Origin: Chitinophaga silvatica
Lineage (GTDB): Bacteria; Bacteroidota; Bacteroidia; Chitinophagales; Chitinophagaceae
DNA: 64,000 nt
Direction: 5' to 3'
NCBI RefSeq assembly: GCF_003419895.1
Contig: NZ_QPMM01000012.1
Location: 265,018-329,017, forward strand
Shown: positions 7,913-15,742 of the stretch, piece by piece
Numbering within the stretch: position 1 is the stretch's first letter
Layout: every line of letters begins with the position of its first letter
Made by a program: the position numbers and the translations under genes
The notes under the pieces: generated by a model
What the model was told of the DNA's origin: nothing
The model's database searches: none
Seen by the model: only the letters and a program-made list of their open reading frames with translations

Positions 7913-8008
7913 GGGGGTCAATAAAAAAATACATAATTTTAAATCAGAAGGGTATTTTATTGAAAATTATTCAATAAAACTATAAACAGATAGTTTTTGG
8001 GGATAAAA

Positions 8009-8041
8009 AAAGCCGGCTCTAGTAAAAGAGACGGCTTTCTA
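8009..8041 (-). terminator. Terminator after the small lipoprotein gene
   Basis: On the minus strand AAAGCCGTCTC and GAGCCGGCTTT form an 11-bp stem with one mismatch, followed by a run of T. It begins about 20 bases after the stop of the gene at 8062-8274 and separates it from the aromatic operon promoter. The bases between here and that promoter (7913-8008) are A/T-rich and show nothing else. Confidence 0.8.
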
Positions 8042-8061
8042 TAATTTTTCTAATCGAAAGA

Positions 8062-8274
8062 TTAGTGGTGAGCAGCAGTAGTATCAGCTGGTTTAGCAGT
8101 AGTATCAACTTTAGCTAAAGAATCAGCTGGAGGAGCAACTTGTTGGGTAGCGCTATCGATTGGAGTAGATGAAACTGCAGTTGAATCACCACCTTCAGAT
8201 TTACCACCACCGCAAGCTACTGCGAAAAGACCGAAAGAAAGAGCAAAGAAACCAATTTTAATTACGTTCTTCAT
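8062..8274 (-). CDS. Small Asp/Thr/Ala-rich lipoprotein
   Basis: A 70-residue predicted lipoprotein. The N-terminus MKNVIKIGFFALSFGLFAVAC is a signal peptide ending in a lipobox with Cys21, followed by GGGK. The mature part of about 50 residues is low-complexity (DSTAV, TPIDSATQQ, DTTAKPADTTAAHH) with no recognisable domain. The frame is open further upstream, but the ATG at 8274 places the signal peptide correctly, so the longer version is rejected. It is transcribed divergently from the ECF sigma gene at 8405. Similar short lipoproteins are common in Bacteroidota; function unknown. Confidence 0.8.
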   Translation of the reverse strand: MKNVIKIGFFALSFGLFAVACGGGKSEGGDSTAVSSTPIDSATQQVAPPADSLAKVDTTAKPADTTAAHH

Positions 8275-8333
8275 GATACAATTATTTAGTTGTTTTTTGA
8301 ATGATTTAACCTTTATACCTGAAACACTTAAAA

Positions 8334-8380
8334 GGTAACCCATACTTTTAAAAAATTTTTTTTCGGTACTTTGGGTTACC
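8334..8380. promoter_or_regulatory. 9-bp inverted repeat between divergent lipoprotein and sigma genes
   Basis: GGTAACCCA (8334-8342) and TGGGTTACC (8372-8380) form a perfect inverted repeat around an A/T-rich 29-base centre. It sits in the divergent promoter region, 60 bases from the lipoprotein start and 25 from the sigma start. Each half faces one gene, so both could share a recognition element, possibly for the neighbouring ECF sigma factor itself. This is inference. Confidence 0.45.
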
Positions 8381-8404
8381 AAATGCCTAATAACCGTATT
8401 AATA

Positions 8405-8977
8405 GTGAAGCAGCATCAAGACATAACAAAAGACAGGGAATTACTGCTTGGATTGGCAAAAGGAGAGGATAAGTCGTTGGAAATCATTTACTCCGAAAAT
8501 TTTCCGGTTGTATTAAGAATGATTCTCCAGCATAATGGCTCCGAAGATGACGCCAAAGATATTTTCCAGGAAGCAATTATCATATTGTACGAAAAGGTAC
8601 AAAATGATGACTTTTCATTAAGCAGCCGGTTAAAAACATTTCTTTATTCTGTTTGCCGCCATCTGTGGTTGAAAAAAGCGCAGCGCAACTATAATATGTA
8701 TAGTTTGTCTCAGGACCTGGAGGAGATTATTCCGGCAACAGAGGAAGTAGAAGCTCATCAAGCCAAAGACCAGGAATTCCGAATAATGGAAAGTGCCCTT
8801 CAAAATATGGGGCAACCTTGTCAGACGATTCTGGAAGATTATTACCTGCATAAGAAATCCATGCAGGAAATAGCGGAGAAGTTTGGATATACCAACGCCG
8901 AAAATGCCAAGAATCAAAAATATAAATGTCTGATGCGCCTGAAGAAGCTTTTTTTTGATAAATACAAAACATTATAA
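8405..8977 (+). CDS. ECF-type RNA polymerase sigma factor
   Basis: A 190-residue sigma-70-family factor with only regions 2 and 4. Region 2 is near residues 20-85 (DAKDIFQEAIIILYEK, then LKTFLYSVCRHLWLKKAQRN). Region 4 is near 130-180 (CQTILEDYYLHKKSMQEIAEKFGYTNAENAKNQKYKCLMRLK), with a helix-turn-helix. The start is GTG at 8405; the nearby ATG at 8383 is in another frame. It lies 12 bases upstream of an anti-sigma-like membrane protease, so the two probably form a sigma/anti-sigma unit. The signal and target genes are unknown; the divergent lipoprotein is one candidate target. Confidence 0.9.
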   Translation: MKQHQDITKDRELLLGLAKGEDKSLEIIYSENFPVVLRMILQHNGSEDDAKDIFQEAIIILYEKVQNDDFSLSSRLKTFLYSVCRHLWLKKAQRNYNMYSLSQDLEEIIPATEEVEAHQAKDQEFRIMESALQNMGQPCQTILEDYYLHKKSMQEIAEKFGYTNAENAKNQKYKCLMRLKKLFFDKYKTL

Positions 8978-8989
8978 GCAGCAGCAGCC

Positions 8990-10084
8990 ATGAAAGATGA
9001 TATGATCTTATTGCATGAAATTGAGCGTTACCTGGAGGGGGAAATGAGCGAGGCGGAACGGATTGCTTTCGATGAACTGCGTCGTACCAACCCAATTATA
9101 GATCAGCAGGTTGCAGAACATCAACTGCTGTTACAACAGCTTGAACAATTTGGAAATAGGAAGAATCTGCAGGCCAAAATGGATGCAATTCATAATAATC
9201 TGGATATTCCACAACTCCGTAATCAGGCTCAGGCCGAAAATCAACTGGCAAAACGTTTGACTATCAGACGTCGTACCATTACCAACCTGGCCGCAGCTGC
9301 CTGCATAGCCCTGGTAACTTCATTGTCTACCATCGCTGTTATGCAGCACGAAGCTAAAAAGAAATCTACTGCTCAATACGAAGATGTAAGACGCGTACTG
9401 AATAACATACAACGTTCCCAAAATGTACTGATCAATGATTTTAACAATAAAAGACGTGCACCTGCCAATCCGGGTACCTATGGTGGTACTGGCTTCGCTG
9501 TAAGCGGTAACGGTTATATTGTTACTAATTGTCATGTAGTTGCAGGGGCCGATTCAGTATATGTACTAAATAATAAAGGTGAAGCATACAAAGCTGTTAG
9601 TGTTTTTGAAGATATTTCCAGTGATCTGGCTATCTTAAAAATAGCTGACTCTTCTTTTAAAGGCCAACCCCTGCCCTATTCTCTCAAATCACAGAACCTG
9701 AAGTTAGGTGAAGAAGTATTCACCCTGGGCTTTCCTCGTGATGAAGTAGTTTATGGCAAAGGATATATAAGCGCAAAAACCGGCTTTAATGGCGATACCA
9801 CGGCTTACCAGGTATCTATCCCTGTAAATCCCGGAAATAGCGGTGCTCCATTGTTAGATAGTAAGGGAGAAGTTGTAGGTATCGTAACCGGCAAACAAAC
9901 TACTTCCGATGGTATTGCTTTCGCTGTTAAATCAGCCCATTTAAAGCATTTACTGGACGAAATGCCAAAAGATAAACAAGTACGTAAAGATTTGTCTCAC
10001 AAAAACCATCTTGAAGGTTTAAACCGGGTAGATCAGATAAAGAAGCTGGAAGAGTTTGTTTATATGATTAAAGTTTACAATTAA
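8990..10084 (+). CDS. Anti-sigma-like membrane protein fused to a trypsin-like (S1C) protease
   Basis: A 364-residue protein. Residues 1-75 are a charged helical stretch (LLHEIERYLEGEMSEAERIAFDELRRTN) resembling the cytoplasmic part of ECF anti-sigma factors. A transmembrane segment spans about 97-118, after an RRR stop. Residues 165-325 are a DegP/HtrA-type serine protease with His182 (TNCHVV), Asp212 (SSDLAIL) and Ser284 (PGNSGAPL). No PDZ domain follows; the C-terminus is a short helical tail. With one membrane segment the protease would be periplasmic. Next to the ECF gene this suggests a sensor that binds the sigma factor inside and senses or cleaves something outside. Whether the protease acts on itself, on a partner or on misfolded proteins is unknown. 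Confidence 0.85.
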   Translation: MKDDMILLHEIERYLEGEMSEAERIAFDELRRTNPIIDQQVAEHQLLLQQLEQFGNRKNLQAKMDAIHNNLDIPQLRNQAQAENQLAKRLTIRRRTITNLAAAACIALVTSLSTIAVMQHEAKKKSTAQYEDVRRVLNNIQRSQNVLINDFNNKRRAPANPGTYGGTGFAVSGNGYIVTNCHVVAGADSVYVLNNKGEAYKAVSVFEDISSDLAILKIADSSFKGQPLPYSLKSQNLKLGEEVFTLGFPRDEVVYGKGYISAKTGFNGDTTAYQVSIPVNPGNSGAPLLDSKGEVVGIVTGKQTTSDGIAFAVKSAHLKHLLDEMPKDKQVRKDLSHKNHLEGLNRVDQIKKLEEFVYMIKVYN

Positions 10085-10146
10085 GACGAGTTAGTGATGC
10101 AGGTAAGTGAATAAAGGCAACTCTAAGCAAGACATATATTAAGTGT

Positions 10147-10177
10147 AAAAGGGCTGATCGTTTGATCAGCCCTTTTT
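10147..10177 (+). terminator. Terminator after the protease gene
   Basis: AAAAGGGCTGATC and GATCAGCCCTTTT form a perfect 13-bp stem with a GTTT loop, followed by further T residues. It lies about 60 bases after the stop codon at 10084 and closes the sigma/protease unit. Confidence 0.9.
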
Positions 10178-10245
10178 ATTTGGAATGAAGATTTCATGAT
10201 TTAAAGATCTCTAATTGTTGGATTTATTTTTTGTGGCTGTAGGCA

Positions 10246-10417
10246 GGGCGGGGGCAAGCCCCGCCCCTACAGGGTTTCATCAATATTATATTTCCTTCTG
10301 GCAGGCAAATTTCATGTTAAAGTCAATCATTTAATTTCAATTCTATTAAGAATTGAATCTACAATATAGAAATCAACATTCGGTGAAATCCTGTAGGGGC
10401 GGGGCTTGCCCCCGCCC
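10246..10417. repeat. Pair of GC-rich REP-like palindromes in inverted orientation
   Basis: Two copies of a 28-base sequence (10246-10273 and 10390-10417) are exact reverse complements, with 116 bases of ordinary A/T-rich DNA between. Each copy is a hairpin, GGGCGGGG-GCAAG-CCCCGCCC, followed by CTACAGG, and similarity extends some bases outward on both sides (CTGTAGGC / CCGTAGAC, TTTCA). A decayed third piece, GGCTTGCCCAGCCCAGCTTACAG, lies at about 10484-10508. Local GC content is far above the surroundings. The layout matches REP/BIME elements, which in other bacteria are moved by RAYT transposases; none is present here. The rest of 10178-10536 shows no gene. Confidence 0.85.
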
Positions 10418-10536
10418 AGTCTACGGTAAAGGATGTTTGTCCACAATATAAAATATCTTCAACTTCCTTAACTTAATAGCATTAGGCTTGCCCAGCCCAG
10501 CTTACAGCAAATGGAATTTCATGAACCATAAGAAAC

Positions 10537-11253
10537 CTATTTCTTCAACCAGGCTTTATACTTATCTGTAATCCAATATAACAATTCATTATTTTGGAGT
10601 GCCCGCATAGTATTATAATCAGGATAATTGTCTCTCATAAACAATTGTAATGAATCGCCATTCAAACCTGTTACCCGGCTTACTAACAATGGAGTAAAAC
10701 GAGAGTCAATAAACTTCTCTTTTTCCATCTTCTCATAATTTTCCTTGAATTGTCTTTTTTGGCGTTCGCCTTTAGAGAATCGGGTAATTGGACTAAACAC
10801 GATACCTGCGCCTTGAGGTGTATTACCACCTGCTAAGGGTTTATTAGGCAAATCGAGCAAATATCCATACCACTCACGACGGGCTAATGAGTCTTGCTGA
10901 TATGGAGTAAGCTGAGAAGTAACCTCTACCTGTTTTAGAAATCTACCTTCAGGTTTCATTATCACATTGGTAGTTTGAGTGCCTGAAGCCTGGTTAATGA
11001 TAACGGTATCTGGTAAATATCCAACGAATGTAATTACAATCCGATCATTTCTATCTCCCAAAATCTTATAAAAACCGCCCTGATCTGAAGATGCGCGTTT
11101 TCCTGAATTTAGATTAATGATACTGGCATAGGGTAATACAAGTTTATTGCTGTCTGAAATTACACCGGTTAAAGTAACCTGGGCAACAGCCAGCTTAGCA
11201 AATGTCATACAGAATATACCAACCAGAAAAATGGATCGAATAAAAGCCTTCAT
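10537..11253 (-). CDS. Secreted protein with CarboxypepD_reg-like beta-sandwich
   Basis: A 238-residue protein with a signal peptide (MKAFIRSIFLVGIFCMTFAKLAVAQ). Residues 27-100 resemble the carboxypeptidase-regulatory-like domain at the N-terminus of SusC proteins: LTGVISDSNKLVLPYASIINL, an SDQGGFYKI turn and FVGYLPDTV. There is no TonB plug or barrel behind it. Residues 120-238 are charged and of unknown fold (KGERQKRQFKENYEKMEKEKF, YWITDKYKAWLKK). Stand-alone proteins of this kind are common in Bacteroidota envelopes with no assigned function. It stands alone between the REP-like repeats and the CsbD gene. Confidence 0.72.
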   Translation of the reverse strand: MKAFIRSIFLVGIFCMTFAKLAVAQVTLTGVISDSNKLVLPYASIINLNSGKRASSDQGGFYKILGDRNDRIVITFVGYLPDTVIINQASGTQTTNVIMKPEGRFLKQVEVTSQLTPYQQDSLARREWYGYLLDLPNKPLAGGNTPQGAGIVFSPITRFSKGERQKRQFKENYEKMEKEKFIDSRFTPLLVSRVTGLNGDSLQLFMRDNYPDYNTMRALQNNELLYWITDKYKAWLKK

Positions 11254-11369
11254 AAAGATGAGTAAGTTTAACTGCTAAACCAATCTATAAGTTACAACAT
11301 ATCAGTACAAACATTGTTTATATACTGATTAAGCACAAAGTAAAGCATTTGGACTGTTGTGAAAAAACA

Positions 11370-11404
11370 AAAAAATCCCCTTGTTTTTAACAAGAGGATT
11401 TTGA
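11370..11404 (-). terminator. Terminator after the CsbD-family gene
   Basis: On the minus strand AAAATCCTCTTG and CAAGGGGATTTT form a 12-bp stem with one G-U and a TTAAAAA loop, followed by a T run. It starts 27 bases after the stop of the CsbD-like gene. Confidence 0.8.
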
Positions 11405-11430
11405 TATATAAAATTTCAGGTTAGACGCGA

Positions 11431-11616
11431 CTAAGCAGATTTTAACAGGCTGATAATTTCATCTCTGGTTTTACCCAATTTCTGCTGTAGTTTACCTATC
11501 AGCTTATCTTCCTGCCCTTCTTCAAACAAAAGGTCATCATCTGTAAGGTCGGCATATTTCTTTTTGAGAGCACCTTTTAACTCATTCCATTTTCCTTTAA
11601 TTGATAAGGTATCCAT
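11431..11616 (-). CDS. CsbD family stress-related small protein
   Basis: A 61-residue protein matching the CsbD family: IKGKWNELKGALKKKYADLTDDDL near the N-terminus and a helical Q/K-rich second half (LIGKLQQKLGKTRDEIISLL). CsbD-like proteins are induced by general stress in Bacillus, and many Bacteroidota carry several; the biochemical role is unknown. It is highly charged, has no signal peptide and should be cytoplasmic. It lies 48 bases downstream of the aldose epimerase gene on the same strand but has its own terminator. Confidence 0.85.
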   Translation of the reverse strand: MDTLSIKGKWNELKGALKKKYADLTDDDLLFEEGQEDKLIGKLQQKLGKTRDEIISLLKSA

Positions 11617-11664
11617 AATTTAAGGTTTTATGGGTGAAACAATTAAGGGAGGAAAAGCCAAAGA

Positions 11665-12627
11665 CTATGCCATGCCAGCTGTGATTTTTATCAAGGTATC
11701 AAAAACCCGGCTTTCATTGACCGCCAACTTTACCAGTCCGATCCCATTATTAAAGGCATCAGGAGCGCCACTCAGGTTTTCTACGGCCATGCTCATACGA
11801 TGTGGTGGTATATAGATTTGTAGAATAGGATAATGATTACCCGGATAGAAACTTATGTTGATATTTTTCTTCGGATCGTAGATATTGGCCAGCGGCTGGC
11901 TTTTCGATTGATCAAGGATAAATGAGTTATCAAGCTCAATACCCTTGAGTTGTTTGCCATTCACAAAGTCGGTATACGGAAGCAATTTGCCGGTTGGCAA
12001 CAGCTCCTCATTAAACTCCACTATTTCCTTTGAGGCAAATGTTAATACCCATTCATCAACAGGTGTACCTGTGGTAAAATATGGGTGCCACCCATCTACT
12101 ACTGGTATAGCAGAGTTGCTTTTATTAACAATAACAGTACTTACTTTTAATTCGTTGTTGGGATATAACGTAAAAGCTGCCAGACATTCAAAGGCAAATG
12201 GATACCCCGAATCGGTAGCAGGATCATATTTGTACACTAAAGACACTGTAGCATGTTCGTTGCTGGCTTCCTGATGAGAAATAGTAAAAGGAAGATCATA
12301 TAATAGTCCGTGGATTGCCTTACCCGGATTCAGGTTTTTCTGGATTTGATAAGATTTACCCTCCCAGGTGTATGTAGCATCCTTCATACGGCAGGCATAT
12401 GGACTTAGCTTTACGCTTTTAAAGCTGCTTTTTAAATTGTCTTTTAAATCCTGAAGATCTTTATAACTGTCGATAAGGTTTAGAGTTTCTGCTCCCTGTC
12501 TGATTTTAAAAGCATGTAGCAATGCCCCAAAAGCAGGGATTACTTCAACCTGTGTACCGTTTTCCATATCGAGGAGCTCAATAATATCAAAGCCGTTCTC
12601 CTGACGTGAATGGATGCTAAATTTCAT
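11665..12627 (-). CDS. Aldose 1-epimerase family protein
   Basis: Interconverts alpha and beta anomers of aldoses in the cytoplasm. The protein of 320 residues has the galactose mutarotase-like beta-sandwich pattern: LSPYACRMKDATYTWEGK near 85-102, NPGKAIHGLLYD near 108 and the substrate-site WHPYFTTG near 180. I took the ATG at 12627 (MKFSIHSRQENG), because the 15 codons upstream look untranslated. It lies at the end of the xylose gene set, 161 bases after xylA, with a long palindrome in the gap. A role in xylose anomer conversion is therefore likely. A homologue acting on hexose-6-phosphate is an alternative. Confidence 0.82.
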   Translation of the reverse strand: MKFSIHSRQENGFDIIELLDMENGTQVEVIPAFGALLHAFKIRQGAETLNLIDSYKDLQDLKDNLKSSFKSVKLSPYACRMKDATYTWEGKSYQIQKNLNPGKAIHGLLYDLPFTISHQEASNEHATVSLVYKYDPATDSGYPFAFECLAAFTLYPNNELKVSTVIVNKSNSAIPVVDGWHPYFTTGTPVDEWVLTFASKEIVEFNEELLPTGKLLPYTDFVNGKQLKGIELDNSFILDQSKSQPLANIYDPKKNINISFYPGNHYPILQIYIPPHRMSMAVENLSGAPDAFNNGIGLVKLAVNESRVFDTLIKITAGMA

Positions 12628-12667
12628 TGTCCGATTTTTTTGAGGTGGAAAAGTATAAAAAGTTTCA

Positions 12668-12780
12668 CGCAAAGGAGGTAAGTTTTTTGAAGAAACATAA
12701 GATTGTTAATATAGAATAAGGATTAGTAATCTAAATTACTAATCCTTATGTTTCTTCAAAAAACTTACCTTCTTTGCGAG
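12668..12780. repeat. Nested palindrome between the epimerase gene and xylA
   Basis: The outer arms are 25-bp exact inverted repeats, GGTAAGTTTTTTGAAGAAAC... at 12677-12701 and its complement at 12745-12769. Inside, ATAAGGATTAGTAAT (12716-12730) and its complement (12735-12749) form a 15-bp hairpin with a CTAA loop. The right arm shares its CTTAT with both pairings, so the two folds compete at that point. The right edge ends TTCTTTGCGAGCAA, like the TCTCTGCGAGCAA edge of the 47-kb palindrome, so it may be a relative. It could end or process the xylA transcript before the epimerase gene. Confidence 0.75.
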
Positions 12781-12788
12781 CAACTATA

Positions 12789-14117
12789 TTAGATATTAGC
12801 GTTGATCAGATTCTCCAGCCATTCTTGTTTACCGCTGATTTGTTTAGGTTCTCCATTTTCAGCAGCGAAATTGCGGAGGTCTTCCAACGTTAGTTTACCA
12901 GTTTCAAAATCATGACCTTTACCACTGTCGAAAGAAGCGTAACGATCTTTACGGAATTGTTTGTAAGGTGTGTTGTTCAGCACTTTTTCCGCAACGATGG
13001 CAGCTCTTGCAAAAGTATCGATACCGCCGATATGAGCATGGAAGATATCTTCGAGGTCGGTAGAGTTACGACGGGTTTTAGCGTCGAAGTTTACTCCACC
13101 ACCAGCTAAACCACCGGCATCAAGGATTACCAACATACTTTCGATAAGGTCGTTCAGGTTAGTTGGGAATTGATCGGTATCCCAACCATTCTGAGCATCA
13201 CCACGGTTTGCATCGATGCTGCCTAACATGCCAGCATCAGCAGCTACCTGGAGTTCGTGTTGGAAAGTATGTCCGGCCAGGGTAGCGTGGTTTACTTCGA
13301 TGTTTAGTTTAAAATCCTTATCCAGGCCAAAGTGGCGCAGGAAGCCGATTACAGTAGCAGAATCGTAGTCGTATTGATGTTTCGTAGGCTCGCAAGGTTT
13401 AGGTTCTATGAAGAAAGTACCTTTAAACCCTTGTTTGCGGGCATAATCACGAGCTATAGTGAGGAAACGGGCCAGGTGTTCCTGTTCGCGTTTCATATCG
13501 GTGTTCAACAAAGTCATATAACCTTCACGGCCACCCCAGAACACATAGTTTTCACCACCCAGTGCAATAGTTGCATCCAGAGAGTTTTTAACCTGTGCAC
13601 CAGCATAGGCTACAGCAGCAAAATCCGGATTAGTGGAAGCACCGTTCATATAACGAGGGTTACTGAATACATTGGCAGTTCCCCACAGTAATTTAACGCC
13701 ACTTGCTTTTTGCTTTTCTTTAGCATAGGCAACTATTTGTTGCATACGGCCTTCATATTCAGCAAGGTTAGCACCTTCATCTACCAGGTCAATATCATGG
13801 AAGCAATAGTATGGCAATCCCATTTTGGTAATGAATTCGAAAGCCGCATCCATTTTATCTTTAGCGCTTTGAACGGCATCTGATGCAGTAAGCCATGGGA
13901 AATGTTTGGTACCAGGGCCGAATGGATCGCCACCGGTTCCGCAGAAGGTATGCCAGTAAGACACAGCAAATCTGAACAGTTCTTTCATTGATTTACCAGC
14001 AATAATGCGATTCTCGTCATACCACTTATAGGCTAGTGGATTGTCTGACTGGGGGCCTTCAAATTTTATCTCGCCAATCCCTTTAAAATACTCTTTGTTA
14101 CCTAATGTAATACTCAT
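12789..14117 (-). CDS. xylA: Xylose isomerase
   Basis: Isomerises D-xylose to D-xylulose, a metal-dependent TIM barrel in the cytoplasm. At 442 residues it is a group II enzyme. Visible motifs are VFWGGREGYMTLLNTDM near 192-208, FFIEPKPCEPTKHQYDYD near 235-252 with the metal-ligand Glu, IEVNHATLAGHTFQHEL near 273-289, and GSIDANRGDAQNGWDTDQFP near 301-320. It follows xylB by 42 bases on the same strand and precedes the epimerase gene. All expected active-site regions are intact. Confidence 0.97.
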   Translation of the reverse strand: MSITLGNKEYFKGIGEIKFEGPQSDNPLAYKWYDENRIIAGKSMKELFRFAVSYWHTFCGTGGDPFGPGTKHFPWLTASDAVQSAKDKMDAAFEFITKMGLPYYCFHDIDLVDEGANLAEYEGRMQQIVAYAKEKQKASGVKLLWGTANVFSNPRYMNGASTNPDFAAVAYAGAQVKNSLDATIALGGENYVFWGGREGYMTLLNTDMKREQEHLARFLTIARDYARKQGFKGTFFIEPKPCEPTKHQYDYDSATVIGFLRHFGLDKDFKLNIEVNHATLAGHTFQHELQVAADAGMLGSIDANRGDAQNGWDTDQFPTNLNDLIESMLVILDAGGLAGGGVNFDAKTRRNSTDLEDIFHAHIGGIDTFARAAIVAEKVLNNTPYKQFRKDRYASFDSGKGHDFETGKLTLEDLRNFAAENGEPKQISGKQEWLENLINANI

Positions 14118-14159
14118 AACTAATGTGGGTTTAAAATGCTTTATACTAATCTGTTTCCG

Positions 14160-15638
14160 CTATTGGAGTAATTTACGAAGAGTTGTTACCCAATTCGCAT
14201 AAATCTCCTGATATTGTTGATGGACGGATGCATCAGGTTCTATGACTGATAGGCATTCCATTCCATTGAACGCTTCGGTTTCATTTACATAACCGGCACC
14301 GATTGCGGCACCTCTGGCAGCACCCTGCGCCCCGTCGGTATTGTAAAGTTCAATTACCACATTAGCCGTATTGGCAAAAGCCTGGCGGAATAATGGGCTC
14401 AGGAACATATTGGCATTACCTGCTCTTACGCGTTTGATGTTGAGGTTCATTTGTGTCATGATATCCATACCGTAGTTCAGTCCGAATACGATTCCTTCCT
14501 GAACGGCTCTCATCATGAATGCGCGGTTATGTCTGTTGAAATCGAGGTTCTTAACGGTGGCACCCGGAGTTTTATTTTCCAGGATACGTTCGGCTCCATT
14601 ACCGAAAGGGAATACCTGTAAGCCATTTGCACCGATTGGGGAAGTGGCGGCCAAGTCGTTCATTTCGGGATAGCTAATATCGCCAACCATGTTTTTCAAC
14701 CAGCTATTTGCAATACCAGTTCCGTTTAAGCACATGAGCACACCATTTCTCGTATGTGCAGCATCGTTATTAACGTGAACAAAAGTATTTACACGACTTT
14801 GCGGGTCGAAATCATTTTTGTCATGCACCGCATATACTACACCAGAGGTACCCGCAGTGGTGGCGGCTTCCCCGGGTTGTAATACATTCAGGGAAAATGC
14901 GTTGTTTGGCTGATCACCGGCTCTGTAAGTAACCGGGGTTCCTGGCGCCAGGTTTAACGTTGCAGCAGCTGCAGCTGTTAAAGTGCCCTGGTGGCCAAAA
15001 GTAGGAACGATAGCCGACAACAGCTTTTCATCAATATCGTAATACTTTAATAATTCTTTATCTACTTCCTTTTTATTGAAATTCCAGAAAGTACCTTCCG
15101 ATAAACCGGAAACAGTTGTACAAGCTTCTCCCGTAAGTTTCATGGCTATATAGTCGCCAGGGAGCATTATTTTATGAATTTTCTCATAAATGGCCGGTTC
15201 ATTTTCCCTGATCCAGCGGAGCTTTGAAGCGGTGAAATTTCCAGGAGAATTTAGCAGGTTGCTTAAGCAATACTCTTCTCCCAACTTCTTAAACGCTGTA
15301 TTCCCAATACCAACGGCACGGCTATCGCACCAGATAATGGATGGGCGAAGTACTTGCTGGTCTTTATCCACACAAACCAGACCATGCATCTGGTAAGCGA
15401 TTCCGATTCCTTTGATCTGAGTAGGATCAACAGGATAACGTTTCAACAACAGTGCGGTTGCATTTACTACCTCTTTCCACCAGTTTTCTGGTTGTTGTTC
15501 GGCCCAATCGGCATGTGGCACCTCTATGGCCATCTCTTTTTCGGGAGAAGTAGCAGAAGCTACTCCAACACCGGTTTCGGCATTAAGCAATGCTGCCTTA
15601 ACAGAGGATGAACCAATATCATAACCTATAAAGTACAT
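14160..15638 (-). CDS. xylB: Xylulokinase (FGGY family)
   Basis: Phosphorylates D-xylulose to xylulose-5-phosphate for the pentose phosphate pathway. The 492-residue protein has the FGGY kinase plan: GYDIGSSSVKAALL at the start, MHGLVCVD near 70-77, IIWCDSRAVGIG near 88-99, the ATP-side GTSGVVYAVHD near 262-273, and RAGNANMFLSPLFRQAFAN with a terminal GAARGAAIGAGY. It is adjacent to xylA and the Na+/sugar symporter on the same strand, a complete uptake-to-xylulose-5-phosphate set. A xylose regulator of the Nudix or XylR type is not seen nearby. Confidence 0.95.
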   Translation of the reverse strand: MYFIGYDIGSSSVKAALLNAETGVGVASATSPEKEMAIEVPHADWAEQQPENWWKEVVNATALLLKRYPVDPTQIKGIGIAYQMHGLVCVDKDQQVLRPSIIWCDSRAVGIGNTAFKKLGEEYCLSNLLNSPGNFTASKLRWIRENEPAIYEKIHKIMLPGDYIAMKLTGEACTTVSGLSEGTFWNFNKKEVDKELLKYYDIDEKLLSAIVPTFGHQGTLTAAAAATLNLAPGTPVTYRAGDQPNNAFSLNVLQPGEAATTAGTSGVVYAVHDKNDFDPQSRVNTFVHVNNDAAHTRNGVLMCLNGTGIANSWLKNMVGDISYPEMNDLAATSPIGANGLQVFPFGNGAERILENKTPGATVKNLDFNRHNRAFMMRAVQEGIVFGLNYGMDIMTQMNLNIKRVRAGNANMFLSPLFRQAFANTANVVIELYNTDGAQGAARGAAIGAGYVNETEAFNGMECLSVIEPDASVHQQYQEIYANWVTTLRKLLQ

Positions 15639-15742
15639 ATAACGTGAAAAATTAGCAATCTAAAATTGGCACCGGATATTTCGTTGCCTTAAGATAAAGC
15701 AAGAAAATATCCGGTTGCCAAACTTACAAATAAATCAATCTA

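Noticed and set aside
8275..8382. N-terminal extension of the small lipoprotein
   Set aside because: The signal peptide and lipobox fit the ATG at 8274. The extension would bury the signal and covers the divergent promoter repeat.
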